From contig NZ_PGFQ01000001.1 in assembly GCF_029870955.1 (NCBI RefSeq), forward strand, positions 124,001 through 188,000: a stretch of 64,000 bases of DNA, read 5' to 3'. Position numbers and translations under genes: made by a program. Under the pieces are notes generated by a model. The model saw only the letters and a program-made list of their open reading frames with translations. It had not been told where the DNA came from and did not search any database. Position 1 is the first letter of the stretch; every line of letters begins with the position of its first letter. Origin of the DNA: Sulfitobacter faviae (GTDB taxonomy: Bacteria; Pseudomonadota; Alphaproteobacteria; Rhodobacterales; Rhodobacteraceae). Shown piece by piece: positions 26,913 to 35,818 of the stretch.

Positions 26913-27434
26913 ATGAAACCGAATACGGTCGGGTGCGTAGGCGGCAAAGATCGCCATGGGGGGCAGTTTTCCCCATTCGCTGCGCTGGACACCGGTCTTG
27001 TGCAGGGCGCCCTTATTTTGACGCTGGATGGTGAAATCCCGGTTGAGTATCTCTCGGTCGGGGATCGGGTCATTACGCGTGACAGTGGCTTTGCAAAAAT
27101 CCTTCATATTCAACGCACGACCCGCAGCGTGCGGCGCATCGCGCTGGCGGCGGGATCGCTGGGCCACACGCGGCCCGAGCGCGACGTCGCCCTCGCCGGG
27201 GATCAGATGGTGCTGGTGCGGGATTGGCGCGCGCGGGCGCTTTTCAATTCCGAACGCGCCTTGGTCGCGGCGCGGGCCTTGGTCGACGATGAATTCATCA
27301 CCGATTTGGGGGAGGAAGAGACGACCCTGATCCAGATATTTTGCGACGGCCCGCATGTGATCTACGCCGATGGGCTGGAGCTTGGCACCGCCGATGCCGC
27401 CCGCGCCCGCGGCGCGGTGTTGCACGCGGCCTAA
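26913..27434 (+). CDS. Hint (hedgehog/intein-type) domain protein
   Basis: The 173-residue protein has a Hint-fold start, GALILTLDGEIPVEYLSVGDRVITRDSG (about residues 31-59), closely resembling the splicing domain of inteins and hedgehog proteins. It continues through LAGDQMVLVRDWRARALF. The usual catalytic first Cys or Ser of self-splicing Hint domains is replaced by Ala (QGALIL), so protein splicing is not expected. Such stand-alone Hint proteins are common in Rhodobacteraceae, but I know of no proven function. Its stop overlaps the convergent hydrate dehydratase by four bases. Confidence 0.8.
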   Translation: MKPNTVGCVGGKDRHGGQFSPFAALDTGLVQGALILTLDGEIPVEYLSVGDRVITRDSGFAKILHIQRTTRSVRRIALAAGSLGHTRPERDVALAGDQMVLVRDWRARALFNSERALVAARALVDDEFITDLGEEETTLIQIFCDGPHVIYADGLELGTADAARARGAVLHAA

Positions 27435-28285
27435 ACCCCCAAGTCCCGCAGCACTTGCGGCATCAGATCGGGCAGGTCCTCGGCGATCAGCCCCGGCCCA
27501 TGCAGCAGCGCTGCCTCGGCATGTATCCACGCCGCGGTGGAGGCTGCTTCGACCGGGGCGATCTCCCGCGCGAGCAGCCCGGTGATAAGCCCCGCCAAGA
27601 CATCACCCGCCCCAGCGGTGGCCAGCCAAGGAGTTGCCCGGTCTTGGATCGCGCTATGCCGCCGGACCTCTCCACCGGGCGTGGCGATGATCGTTTCCGG
27701 CCCTTTCAATAAGATCACGCAGCCGAACCGCGCGGCAGCCTCGCGCGCGGCCTGCGCCTTGGCCCCCTCCTCCTCGGCTTTCGTTGCCTCGGCCAGATCT
27801 GGGGCCAGCCGGGCGAACTCCCCCATATGCGGGGTCAAAACGCAGCCTTCATGAAGCGCGTCGCGCAGGTCGGCCTCTTGCGACAGCAGGGTGATCGCAT
27901 CGGCGTCCAACACGACATGCGGCGCGGCGAGGGCTGCTTTGACAAGCCCCGCTGCGCGCGCGCCCAATCCCAAGGCGGGCCCGAGGCAGAGCGCGTTGAT
28001 CCGGCTGTCTTCGAGCGTTTCGGACAGGGCCGCGCCATCCGGTATCCGTTGCAGCATGACCGCCGTGAGTTGCATCGCCGCTTCAAGCTGCGCGACGGGC
28101 GGCACGCCCAAGGTCACGGCCCCTGCCCCGATCCGCAGCGCCCCGCGCGCCGCCATACGCGCGGCCCCGGTCTGGCCCGGCCCGCCAGATAGGACGAGCG
28201 CATGACCGTGGTCATATTTATGCCCCGGCTCTTTGCGCAGTAAATCGACGTTCAGGCTCTCGCGGGTGATCTCGGGAATACGCAT
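27431..28285 (-). CDS. nnrD: ADP-dependent NAD(P)H-hydrate dehydratase (NnrD/YjeF C-terminal domain only)
   Basis: The enzyme repairs hydrated NAD(P)H. The ribokinase-like domain is complete: KYDHGHALVLSGGPGQTGAA near the N terminus, VLDADAITLL, CVLTPHMGEFARL, and the catalytic ATAGAGDVLAGLITG near residue 225. I use the ATG at 28285 (MRIPEITRESLN); a start nine codons upstream is possible. Many bacteria fuse an N-terminal NAD(P)HX epimerase of about 200 residues to this domain. Here there is no room for it before the divergent glnB region, and I see no epimerase motif. The protein is therefore a dehydratase-only form. Confidence 0.86.
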   Translation of the reverse strand: MRIPEITRESLNVDLLRKEPGHKYDHGHALVLSGGPGQTGAARMAARGALRIGAGAVTLGVPPVAQLEAAMQLTAVMLQRIPDGAALSETLEDSRINALCLGPALGLGARAAGLVKAALAAPHVVLDADAITLLSQEADLRDALHEGCVLTPHMGEFARLAPDLAEATKAEEEGAKAQAAREAAARFGCVILLKGPETIIATPGGEVRRHSAIQDRATPWLATAGAGDVLAGLITGLLAREIAPVEAASTAAWIHAEAALLHGPGLIAEDLPDLMPQVLRDLGV

Positions 28286-28469
28286 GCGAAGGGATCTAGC
28301 AACTGCCGCCAAAAGGTACAGCCCGGAGCCGATTCACGAATGCTTATTTTTTAGGCGCGTTGCGCAAATTCTCAGCGACCCTTGGCAAATGCATCCGCCG
28401 CGCCATGTTACCCCCTGCCCGGCGCTGGACGTTACGCGGGCGGGATGCTCTGTCGAAACCAGAGCATAA

Positions 28470-28835
<366 letters not shown>

Positions 28836-28884
28836 CAACGGCCCTCGGGCCCAGACTACGAATAGACCATAAAGGACCTACACG

Positions 28885-30291
28885 ATGGATACCCAGGAAT
28901 TCCTGAGCAAAATCAAAGATGAAGGCATCGAATATGTCGACATCCGCTTTACCGACACCCGCGGCGCCTTGCAGCACGTTACCATCGTGAGCGATCTGGT
29001 CGACGAAGACTTCCTCGAAGAAGGCTTCATGTTCGACGGCTCCTCCATCGCAGGTTGGAAAAGCATCGAAGCCTCCGACATGAAGCTGATGCCCGACGTC
29101 AGCACCGCCTATGTCGACCCCTTCTATGCCGAAACCACGATCTGCATGCACTGCTCCATCGTTGAGCCCGACACCGGCGAAAGCTATGAGCGTGACCCCC
29201 GTGGCACCGCGGAAAAGGCCGAAGCCTATCTGCGTTCCTCGGGCATTGGCGACAACGCCTACTTTGGCCCCGAGGCTGAGTTCTTCCTCTTTGACAACGT
29301 CAAATTCTCGAACGAAGTCAACAAGGTATCTTACGAAGTTGACGCATCCGACGGCTCGTGGAACACCGACACCGACTATGAGATGGGCAACATGGGCCAC
29401 CGCCCGGGCCTCAAAGGCGGCTACTTCCCGGTGAACCCGGTGGACGAAGCGCAAGACCTGCGCGCCGAGATGCTCTCGACCATGAAGCGCCTTGGCATGA
29501 AGGTCGACAAGCATCACCACGAGGTTGCCTCCTGCCAGCACGAGCTGGGTCTGATTTTTGGTGAGCTGACCAAACAGGCGGATGAAATCCAGAAGTACAA
29601 ATACGTGATCCACAACGTGGCCCACGCCTATGGCAAATCGGCGACCTTCATGCCGAAGCCGGTCTTTGGCGACAACGGCTCGGGCATGCACGTGAACATG
29701 TCGATCTGGAAAGACGGCAAGCCGCTGTTTGCGGGCGACAAATACGCCGATCTCAGCCAAGAGGCACTGTGGTTCATCGGCGGCATTCTGGCCCACGCCA
29801 AATCGCTCAATGCCTTCACCAACCCGACGACCAACAGCTACAAGCGTCTGATCCCGGGTTTCGAAGCGCCGGTTCTGCGCGCCTACTCCGCGCGTAACCG
29901 TTCGGGCTGCGTGCGTATCCCGTGGACCGAAAGCCCCAAGGCCAAGCGCGTTGAGGCCCGTTTCCCCGATCCGGCGGCGAACCCCTATCTGGCGTTCTCG
30001 GCCCTCTTGATGGCCGGCCTTGACGGCATCAAGAACAAGATCGACCCGGGCGAGGCGATGGACAAGAACCTCTATGACCTCCCCGCGGAAGAGCTGGCAG
30101 ACATCCCGACAGTGGCCGGTTCGCTGCGCGAAGCGCTGGACGAGCTGTCCAACGACATGGACTATCTGCTGGCCGGTGACGTGTTCACCCGCGACCAGAT
30201 CGAAGGCTATATCGCGCTGAAGACGGAAGAGGTTCTGAAATTCGAACAGACCCCGCACCCCGTTGAATTCGGCATGTACTACAGCTGCTGA
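28885..30291 (+). CDS. glnA: type I glutamine synthetase
   Basis: GlnA makes glutamine from glutamate and ammonia. The 468-residue protein is intact, with [19 protein letters not shown] near residue 50, the magnesium-binding [10 protein letters not shown] near 130, the ATP-binding region [16 protein letters not shown] near 260 and [17 protein letters not shown] near 313. Tyr397 in [10 protein letters not shown] is the adenylylation site. It is the second gene of glnBA and is followed by a strong terminator. Confidence 0.98.
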   Translation: MDTQEFLSKIKDEGIEYVDIRFTDTRGALQHVTIVSDLVDEDFLEEGFMFDGSSIAGWKSIEASDMKLMPDVSTAYVDPFYAETTICMHCSIVEPDTGESYERDPRGTAEKAEAYLRSSGIGDNAYFGPEAEFFLFDNVKFSNEVNKVSYEVDASDGSWNTDTDYEMGNMGHRPGLKGGYFPVNPVDEAQDLRAEMLSTMKRLGMKVDKHHHEVASCQHELGLIFGELTKQADEIQKYKYVIHNVAHAYGKSATFMPKPVFGDNGSGMHVNMSIWKDGKPLFAGDKYADLSQEALWFIGGILAHAKSLNAFTNPTTNSYKRLIPGFEAPVLRAYSARNRSGCVRIPWTESPKAKRVEARFPDPAANPYLAFSALLMAGLDGIKNKIDPGEAMDKNLYDLPAEELADIPTVAGSLREALDELSNDMDYLLAGDVFTRDQIEGYIALKTEEVLKFEQTPHPVEFGMYYSC

Positions 30292-30327
30292 TCAGCCACC
30301 CGCCCCGCGGGGCGCGAGAGAAAGTCG

Positions 30328-30356
30328 AAAGGGCGCGGTTCATTCCGCGCCCTTTT
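30328..30356 (+). terminator. intrinsic terminator of glnBA
   Basis: AAAGGGCGCGG at 30328-30338 pairs with CCGCGCCCTTT at 30345-30355 around a TTCATT loop. The stem ends in a short T-run, and it lies 37 bases past the glnA stop. Confidence 0.88.
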
Positions 30357-30429
30357 GCATGGCACCCCCCGGAACAGAGCCTGCCTTGCCGCGTTGGCTT
30401 GGCAGAGCAGCAAAGAAGGAGTGCGCATC

Positions 30430-31020
30430 ATGGCCGATGATTCAACGGCGCTGACGGATGTTGTCGATGAGTTGAAAGACGCATCCGAGGGGAAAGAGAC
30501 CGTTGAAGTTGGCCAATTAATCGACGCGCTCGACCAGCGCGGCTATGGTCCCGCCCTTGCCGTACTGCCGCTGATGGAGCTTACCCCCCTCGGCGGCATC
30601 CCCGGCTTTCCCACTGCGCTGGCCCTTCTGGTGGGGCTGCTCGCCCTGCGGATGCTACTGGGGTATGAGCATTTCTGGGCCCCGAACTGGCTGCGCAAGC
30701 GCACATTGGATACCGACAAGGTGCTGAAATCCGTCGAATGGCTGCGGCCCGTCTCGCAATGGATCGACGATAAGCTACAGGCCCGGCTGTCGCGCATTGC
30801 AGGCGCCACCGGTCAAAAGGTCGCCTGTGTCGTCATCCTTTGCCTGTGCTTTTCCGTCCCCCCGCTTGAGGTGGTGCCCTTCGCCACCTCCGCGCCGATG
30901 ATCGTGATTTCCATCTTCGGGCTGGCGCTGCTTTATCGCGACGGGCTGCTCATGCTGCTGGGCTTTATCGGCGCCGGGATCGCGGCTTTTGCAGGTGCCT
31001 CCTATTTTCTGGGCGGCTGA
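30430..31020 (+). CDS. ExoD-family membrane protein
   Basis: The 196-residue protein matches the ExoD family, named for a rhizobial gene affecting exopolysaccharide production; its biochemical role is unknown. A polar N terminus of about 45 residues is followed by PLMELTPLGGIPGFPTALALL, the family core, and by a C-terminal hydrophobic half with two or three membrane segments. The start is the ATG at 30430 preceded by GGAG. It stands just after the glnA terminator, 82 bases before a small membrane protein gene. Confidence 0.83.
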   Translation: MADDSTALTDVVDELKDASEGKETVEVGQLIDALDQRGYGPALAVLPLMELTPLGGIPGFPTALALLVGLLALRMLLGYEHFWAPNWLRKRTLDTDKVLKSVEWLRPVSQWIDDKLQARLSRIAGATGQKVACVVILCLCFSVPPLEVVPFATSAPMIVISIFGLALLYRDGLLMLLGFIGAGIAAFAGASYFLGG

Positions 31021-31102
31021 CCGCCCCGCGCCCCACCATCGCCTTAAAAGAGCCACAGCGCTTAAGCACTCTTTACCAAGACCCGGCTAAGGAAGCGGAT
31101 AG

Positions 31103-31333
31103 ATGGCGATTTCTACGACGACCTTTAACGAGCGGCTGCACCGCATTGAACAGCGCGCAAAACAGGCGCGCGGCAGGCAGCGCCGCGCCAAGCGCAGCCG
31201 CAAAGGGCTGGTCTTTCTGGTGACCATCGGCCTGCTCTTTGGTGGAGCAAGCTTCGCCCAAGACAGCGCGCCGCAGGTCAATCTCTGGGCCGGCACCGCC
31301 CTTGAATACATCCGCGCCCTACTGCCCCGCTGA
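31103..31333 (+). CDS. small single-span membrane protein, unknown function
   Basis: This encodes 76 residues: a very basic N-terminal part (RIEQRAKQARGRQRRAKRSRK), then one hydrophobic helix (GLVFLVTIGLLFGGASFA), then a short acidic to neutral tail. The basic side should stay in the cytoplasm. AGGAAG lies ten bases before the ATG. I do not recognise a named family. Codon use looks like that of its neighbours, which supports a real gene. Confidence 0.68.
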   Translation: MAISTTTFNERLHRIEQRAKQARGRQRRAKRSRKGLVFLVTIGLLFGGASFAQDSAPQVNLWAGTALEYIRALLPR

Positions 31334-31429
31334 GGGCCAAAGATTTTCCCTTTCGGTCGCCAAGTGAGTTGAACCGTTGCCCATATGGGCTAACCTTTGC
31401 TCGGCACACAGACGCAGAGGGTCAATCTC

Positions 31430-32229
31430 ATGTTCAGAACACTTTTCACCACCACCGCGGCCATCTGCACCTTCATGGCCGCGCCGACTTTGGCCGCGCA
31501 ATGCGGCAATACGGCCAATGGCTTTGAGGCATGGAAAGGCGCTTTCGCCCAAGAGGCCCGCGCCGCAGGCGTCGGCCAGCGCGGCTTGGACGCATTGGCA
31601 AGCGCGCGCTACGCCAATGGCACCATCGCCGCCGACCGGAACCAGAAATCCTTCAAATACTCCCTGTCCAAGTTCATGCAGGTGCGCGGCGCGGATACGA
31701 TCGTGGCCCAAGGCCGTAAACGCAAAGCGCGCAACGCCGGGCTCTATAGCGCGCTTGAGCAGCGCTATGGCGTGCCTGCGGGGGTCTTGCTGGCGATCCA
31801 CGGGATGGAGACGGGCTTTGGCGGTTTCATGGGCAATAGCGCTGTCGTCTCGGCCATCACCACGCTGGCCTATGATTGCCGCCGCTCCGACTTTTTCGTG
31901 CCCCATGCCATTGGCGCGCTGAAACTGGTCGACCGCGGGGCCATCACCTCTAACACCCAAGGCGCGAAACATGGTGAGTTGGGCCACACGCAATTCCTGC
32001 CCGGCAACGCGCTGCGCTATGGGGTTGACGGCAATGGCGACGGTCGGGTCGATTTCTACAATCAGGTCGACGCACTGGCCTCCACCGCCAATTTCCTGCG
32101 GCAGAAAGGCTGGCAGCCGGGGCGGGCTATCAAGAGGGGCAGCCGAACTTCCGCGTGATCCAAGCTTGGAACGCGGCGGGCGTGTACCAAAAGGCCATCG
32201 CCATCATGGCCAGCCGCATCGACGGCTAA
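31430..32229 (+). CDS. lytic murein transglycosylase, MltB-like (one apparent frameshift)
   Basis: The family cleaves peptidoglycan glycan strands, leaving anhydromuramyl ends. A signal peptide (MFRTLFTTTAAICTFMAAPTLAAQ) starts at the ATG at 31430. The catalytic Glu lies in LLAIHGMETGFGGFMG near residue 125, and the typical QFLPGNALRYGVDGNGDGRVDFYN block follows. One G seems missing from the run at 32119-32122; restored, the protein continues GYQEGQPNFRVIQAWN and ends at 32229 after about 266 residues. A stem-loop with a T-run follows. Confidence 0.88.
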
Positions 32230-32255
32230 CAGCCCATTTATCCTAAGTTAAGCGG

Positions 32256-32285
32256 CGGCGCGTCCCCACCCGGGGCGCGCCGTTT
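32256..32285 (+). terminator. intrinsic terminator after the lytic transglycosylase gene
   Basis: CGGCGCG-T-CCCC at 32256-32267 pairs with GGGG-CGCGCCG at 32272-32282, with one bulged T and an ACCC loop. The stem is followed by TTT. It lies 26 bases after the stop at 32229. Confidence 0.75.
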
Positions 32286-32432
32286 GCATTTGGCGCGCAG
32301 CGCCCCCCGCAGCCCATTTAATTTCGGCCTGCCAAAGGGTTCCTTGCAATCTTTTGCCCCCCGGGGGAACCCCCGCGGCGTCAGTCGTTGGACTGTAGAT
32401 AAGATAATTGCTGCAGACGAATGGAGGGACCC

Positions 32433-32501
32433 ATGCACGGAATTTTCTACCTCATCGGCCTGATCGTGGTCGTTCTCGCGATCCTGAATCTCGTATTTTA
32501 A
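32433..32501 (+). CDS. 22-residue hydrophobic microprotein
   Basis: The frame reads MHGIFYLIGLIVVVLAILNLVF, then TAA. It has its own ribosome binding site (GGAGGG, five bases before the ATG) and the next gene's strong AAGGAGGT begins directly at its stop. The peptide is a single membrane span with almost no soluble part. It is similar in style to the very short membrane proteins found beside stress-induced envelope genes, but I cannot assign a family. Its position at the head of the DUF883/holin-like/DUF3618 set suggests co-expression with them. Confidence 0.65.
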   Translation: MHGIFYLIGLIVVVLAILNLVF

Positions 32502-32512
32502 AGGAGGTCACC

Positions 32513-33130
32513 ATGCCCGACAACAACACCACACAGACCCAAAGCGCCGCCGCCAAAGAGCAGGCGACCGCTGCAAAAGACAAAGCCGCCGCTGCCGCGA
32601 GCAACGCCGCTGAATCCGCCAAGGCGCAGGCCCGCGACGTCGCCGACACCGTGTCCGCCGAAGCGACCAACTATGCCTACCAAGCGCGCGACACCGCCGC
32701 TGACGAGGTCAAAGGCGTGGCCTCTGCCCTGCGCACCGCGGCAGATGAATTGCGCAGCGGCTCTCCGCAGGAGCGTAGCTTTAGCCAGTTGGCCGATGGT
32801 CTCGCCGATGTCTCTGACACCATGCGCGACAAGGATCTGGGCGAGATGATGGGCGACCTGAACGGTTTCGCCAAGCGCAACCCGCTGGTCTTCCTCGGTG
32901 GCGCGGCCCTTCTGGGCTTCGTGGCGACCCGTTTCGCCAAAGCCTCCAGCGATCGGCCTCAGGGCGGCTACGGCGGCACCGGCGTCGAATATGACGACGA
33001 CGACCGCATCGACCGTCCGATGACCGGCACGCCGCCCACCGGTGCTGCCAGCACCGTGCCCGGCCGCACCGCCGCTCAGCCGACAACTCAGCCTGCCGCG
33101 CCCAACGTCGTTACAGGAGATAAAGTATGA
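32513..33130 (+). CDS. DUF883-like membrane-anchored protein
   Basis: The 205-residue protein has a long Ala, Lys, Gln and Glu-rich helical N-terminal part (residues 5 to about 70), a middle region (RTAADELRSGSPQERSFSQLADGL) and a single membrane segment NPLVFLGGAALLGFVATRF near residue 125. A disordered Pro, Thr and Gly-rich tail follows. This layout is that of DUF883/ElaB-like proteins, tail-anchored membrane proteins often induced in stress and stationary phase. Start ATG at 32513 follows AAGGAGGT. The next gene overlaps its stop by four bases. Confidence 0.75.
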   Translation: MPDNNTTQTQSAAAKEQATAAKDKAAAAASNAAESAKAQARDVADTVSAEATNYAYQARDTAADEVKGVASALRTAADELRSGSPQERSFSQLADGLADVSDTMRDKDLGEMMGDLNGFAKRNPLVFLGGAALLGFVATRFAKASSDRPQGGYGGTGVEYDDDDRIDRPMTGTPPTGAASTVPGRTAAQPTTQPAAPNVVTGDKV

Positions 33131-33525
33131 CCACCGAAAGCAATAAATCCGCCGGGAGCCTGCTGACCGAAGCACTCTCCCACGTCAGTTCGCTGATGCG
33201 CAAAGAGGTCGATCTGGCCCGCGCCGAAGTGAATGAGAACCTGAAACATGCGGGCGTGGCCATTGGCCTGATCGTCGGCGCCGTGGTTGTGGCCCTCACC
33301 GCCCTGAACGTGTTGAGCGCCGCCCTCGTGGCCGCCCTGACCGAAGCTGGCATCGCCGCCGGTTGGTCCGCCGTGATCGTGGGCGTTCTTCTGGCCATCG
33401 TCGCCTATGTGATGATCCAGAAAGGCACCAATGATCTGAAGCTCAGCAGCCTTGCACCGAGCCGCACCGCCAAAAACGTCAAGCGTGACGCAGAGACCAT
33501 GAAGGAGGTCTACGATGACAAATGA
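33127..33525 (+). CDS. phage-holin-superfamily-6-like membrane protein
   Basis: The 132-residue protein has an amphipathic N-terminal helix (LLTEALSHVSSLMRKEVDLARAEVNENL), two hydrophobic segments (about residues 42-64 and 75-98) and a charged tail. This matches the putative holin-X family (PF07332-like) that is usually chromosomal and not part of a prophage. No lysis or other phage genes are near, so an envelope role is more likely than lysis. It overlaps the DUF883-like gene by four bases and the DUF3618 gene by eleven. Confidence 0.78.
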   Translation: MTTESNKSAGSLLTEALSHVSSLMRKEVDLARAEVNENLKHAGVAIGLIVGAVVVALTALNVLSAALVAALTEAGIAAGWSAVIVGVLLAIVAYVMIQKGTNDLKLSSLAPSRTAKNVKRDAETMKEVYDDK

Positions 33526-34786
33526 CTCCAGAAACCCCGAAGAAATTGAACGCGAAATCGAGCGGGAGCGTGCCGGTCTGGCCGATACGCTGGACGATCT
33601 GCAAGACCGCTTTTCGGTCGAAGGCATTGCGCGTCAGTTCTCTGACCAGTTCCGCGAGCATGGCGGCGACTGGGGTCGCTCCATCTCTGACGCGGCCAAG
33701 CGCAACCCGGTCGCATTGGCGCTGACAGGAGCGGGCCTTGCGTGGATGATGTTCGGCAGCGGCAACAGCCGTGACCGCCGCGGCTACGAAGGTTTGGACC
33801 GCGACCGCGCACATCCCGTGCCGGTACCGGTGACAAACACCGAAAACCGCCCCGCCGTGCGCGGCGCGCGTCGTTCCTCTGCCCCCGCAAGCGCCTATGC
33901 CACCAGCTATGGCTCCGAACGCGGCGCTGCCGATGATGTGCCCGCATGGGCCCGTGACGTGCATCACGACGACGATGATGGCCGCGGCTTCGGCGATCGT
34001 GCCCGCTCTGCCGCAGGCAGCGTGAAAGGGGCCGCAGGCTCCGCCGCGAGCGGTGTCTCCGGTGCCGCAGGCTCTGCCGCTGGCAGCGTCAAGGGCGCTG
34101 CAAGCTCGGCTGCCGGGCGTGCCCGCTCCGCCGGTTCCTCGGTCGCCAGCGGCGCCCGCTATGCCCGTGACCGCGCGTCCTATGGCACGCGTTCCGCCGT
34201 GGACAGCATCCGCAGCACCGCCAGCGGCGCGGCCCACAGCGTACGCGACAGCGCCAATGCCGCCAATGAGCGCGCCCATGCCCTGCGGGACCGTCTGTCA
34301 GAAGGCACCGAAAACATGACCGCCGAAGCGCGTGAGCGTATCGTGATGGCCCGTGCCCGCGCCGTGGATGCGTGGAACGCCGGCGGTCGCTATGCCCGTC
34401 AGGGCGGTGAGCGTGCCTCGGACATGTTCGAAGAGCATCCGATGGTCGCCGGTGCGCTGGCCCTCGCAGTGGGTGCCGCAATCGGCGCCGCCCTGCCCCG
34501 CAGCCGCACCGAAGACGCCTATATGGGCGAGCACAGCGATGCGCTCTTTAACGAGGCCGAGCGTATCTACGCGGAAGAGCGTGACAAGCTGGGCAAGGTC
34601 GCCAAGGCCGCGACGGATGAGGCAGGCAAGGTCTTGAAAGAGACCAAAGACAATGCCGATGCCGCTGCCGACGAAGAGACCGCCGCCGATGCCGCCGTGA
34701 AAAAGGCAAAGGAAAGCGGTCAGCGCGTCGCGGACGCGGCTAAAAGCGAAGCCGACAAGCAAAAGCTCGGCGACGTGAAGAGCTAA
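33515..34786 (+). CDS. DUF3618 protein with repetitive Ala/Gly/Ser-rich region
   Basis: The N terminus (PEEIEREIERERAGLADTLDDLQDRFSVEGIA) is the DUF3618 motif, followed by a membrane-like segment NPVALALTGAGLAWMMFGS near residue 70. Residues from about 168 to 210 are a low-complexity series of AAGSVKGAAGS-like units. A second hydrophobic segment (HPMVAGALALAVGAAIGAALP) lies near 310, and the C-terminal 80 residues are highly charged and helical. Total 423 residues. The gene is last in the three-gene envelope set and is followed by a terminator. Function unknown. Confidence 0.78.
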   Translation: MTNDSRNPEEIEREIERERAGLADTLDDLQDRFSVEGIARQFSDQFREHGGDWGRSISDAAKRNPVALALTGAGLAWMMFGSGNSRDRRGYEGLDRDRAHPVPVPVTNTENRPAVRGARRSSAPASAYATSYGSERGAADDVPAWARDVHHDDDDGRGFGDRARSAAGSVKGAAGSAASGVSGAAGSAAGSVKGAASSAAGRARSAGSSVASGARYARDRASYGTRSAVDSIRSTASGAAHSVRDSANAANERAHALRDRLSEGTENMTAEARERIVMARARAVDAWNAGGRYARQGGERASDMFEEHPMVAGALALAVGAAIGAALPRSRTEDAYMGEHSDALFNEAERIYAEERDKLGKVAKAATDEAGKVLKETKDNADAAADEETAADAAVKKAKESGQRVADAAKSEADKQKLGDVKS

Positions 34787-34796
34787 GCCAAGCCAC

Positions 34797-34830
34797 GCCC
34801 GCTCCCGACCTCGGGGGCGGGCATATTTTA
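34797..34830 (+). terminator. intrinsic terminator after the DUF3618 gene
   Basis: GCCCGCTCCCGA at 34797-34808 pairs with TCGGGGGCGGGC at 34811-34822 (11 of 12 pairs, short CC loop). It is followed by ATATTTTA, and it starts ten bases past the stop. Confidence 0.82.
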
Positions 34831-34860
34831 CGATACGAAATTAACGTCAAAGGACCAGAT

Positions 34861-35808
34861 ATGGCGCGCGGACGGAAAGCGGAAACGCCGATGGAGATAC
34901 CGGCCCCCGGATGGAAAGACATCCTATTGCGGGTCAAGGATGAGATCGCCGCCGATCATGTGTCGCTTGTCGCCGCCGGTGTCGCCTTTTACGCGCTGCT
35001 GGCGATTTTCCCTGCCGTGACCGCTCTGATGGCGCTCGCCGGATTGGTAATGGAGCCCGCTCAGGTCACCGCGCAGCTTGAATCCCTGACCAACCTCATT
35101 CCCGAAGAAGCCGCCAATATCATCCTCGGCCAAGCCGTCGCCGTGACGGGGTCGGAAGAGACGGGTCTGGGCTGGGCCTTCTTGATCGGTCTGGCCCTCG
35201 CGCTCTACTCCGCGTCCAAGGGCGTGGGCAGTCTGATGGAAGGTCTGAACGTCGCCTATGACGAGGATGAGACCCGTGGTTTTGTCTCCAAACTGATCTG
35301 GACGCTTGGCCTCACCCTCATGTTGATCGGCGTGCTGCTCTTGGGCCTTGCGGCCACGTTGGCTGTGCCTGCTGTGGTCGCCTTTCTCGCCCTGCCCGAT
35401 TGGGTCGAGACGCTGCTCACCTACGGCAGTTGGGTGCTGCTTGCCGCACTTACCGCGCTCGCGCTGGCCGTGCTCTACCGCTACGGCCCTGCCCGTGACG
35501 ATGCGGAGTGGAAATGGCTCACCCCCGGCTCCATCATCGCCTGCATCTTGTGGATCGTCGCCTCTATCGGGTTTTCGATCTACGTCAGCAACTTCGGCAG
35601 CTACAACGAAAGTTTCGGCAGCATGGCCGGGGCGATCATCCTGCTGATGTGGCTTTGGATCTCAGCCTTCATCGTGCTTCTGGGGGCTGAGTTCAACTCC
35701 GAGATGGAGGCCCAGACCCGCAAGGACAGCACCACCGGCCCGGATGAGCCGATGGGCCAACGCGACGCGGTCAAGGCCGATAAGCTGGGCCGCGCGAAGG
35801 GCAAATAG
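34861..35808 (+). CDS. YihY/virulence factor BrkB family membrane protein
   Basis: The 315-residue protein has six hydrophobic segments and the family stretches HVSLVAAGVAFYALLAIFPAVTALMAL near residue 40 and SFGSMAGAIILLMWLWISAFIVLLGAEFN near residue 265. The old name RNase BN for this family is not supported by biochemistry; the function is unknown. AAAGGACC precedes the ATG by a few bases. It is followed ten bases later by the Ku gene, so YihY, Ku and LigD may share a transcript. Confidence 0.88.
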   Translation: MARGRKAETPMEIPAPGWKDILLRVKDEIAADHVSLVAAGVAFYALLAIFPAVTALMALAGLVMEPAQVTAQLESLTNLIPEEAANIILGQAVAVTGSEETGLGWAFLIGLALALYSASKGVGSLMEGLNVAYDEDETRGFVSKLIWTLGLTLMLIGVLLLGLAATLAVPAVVAFLALPDWVETLLTYGSWVLLAALTALALAVLYRYGPARDDAEWKWLTPGSIIACILWIVASIGFSIYVSNFGSYNESFGSMAGAIILLMWLWISAFIVLLGAEFNSEMEAQTRKDSTTGPDEPMGQRDAVKADKLGRAKGK

Positions 35809-35818
35809 GAGAATTCTC

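Noticed and set aside
32366..32389. Firm EcfG promoter call
   Set aside because: The spacer is 15 and not 16-17, and the EcfG pathway is mostly absent from Rhodobacterales. I keep it only as a low-interest observation.
33127..33525. Prophage holin or lysis gene
   Set aside because: Only the family name suggests phage. No terminase, capsid, integrase or other phage gene is near, and its neighbours are DUF883 and DUF3618 membrane proteins.
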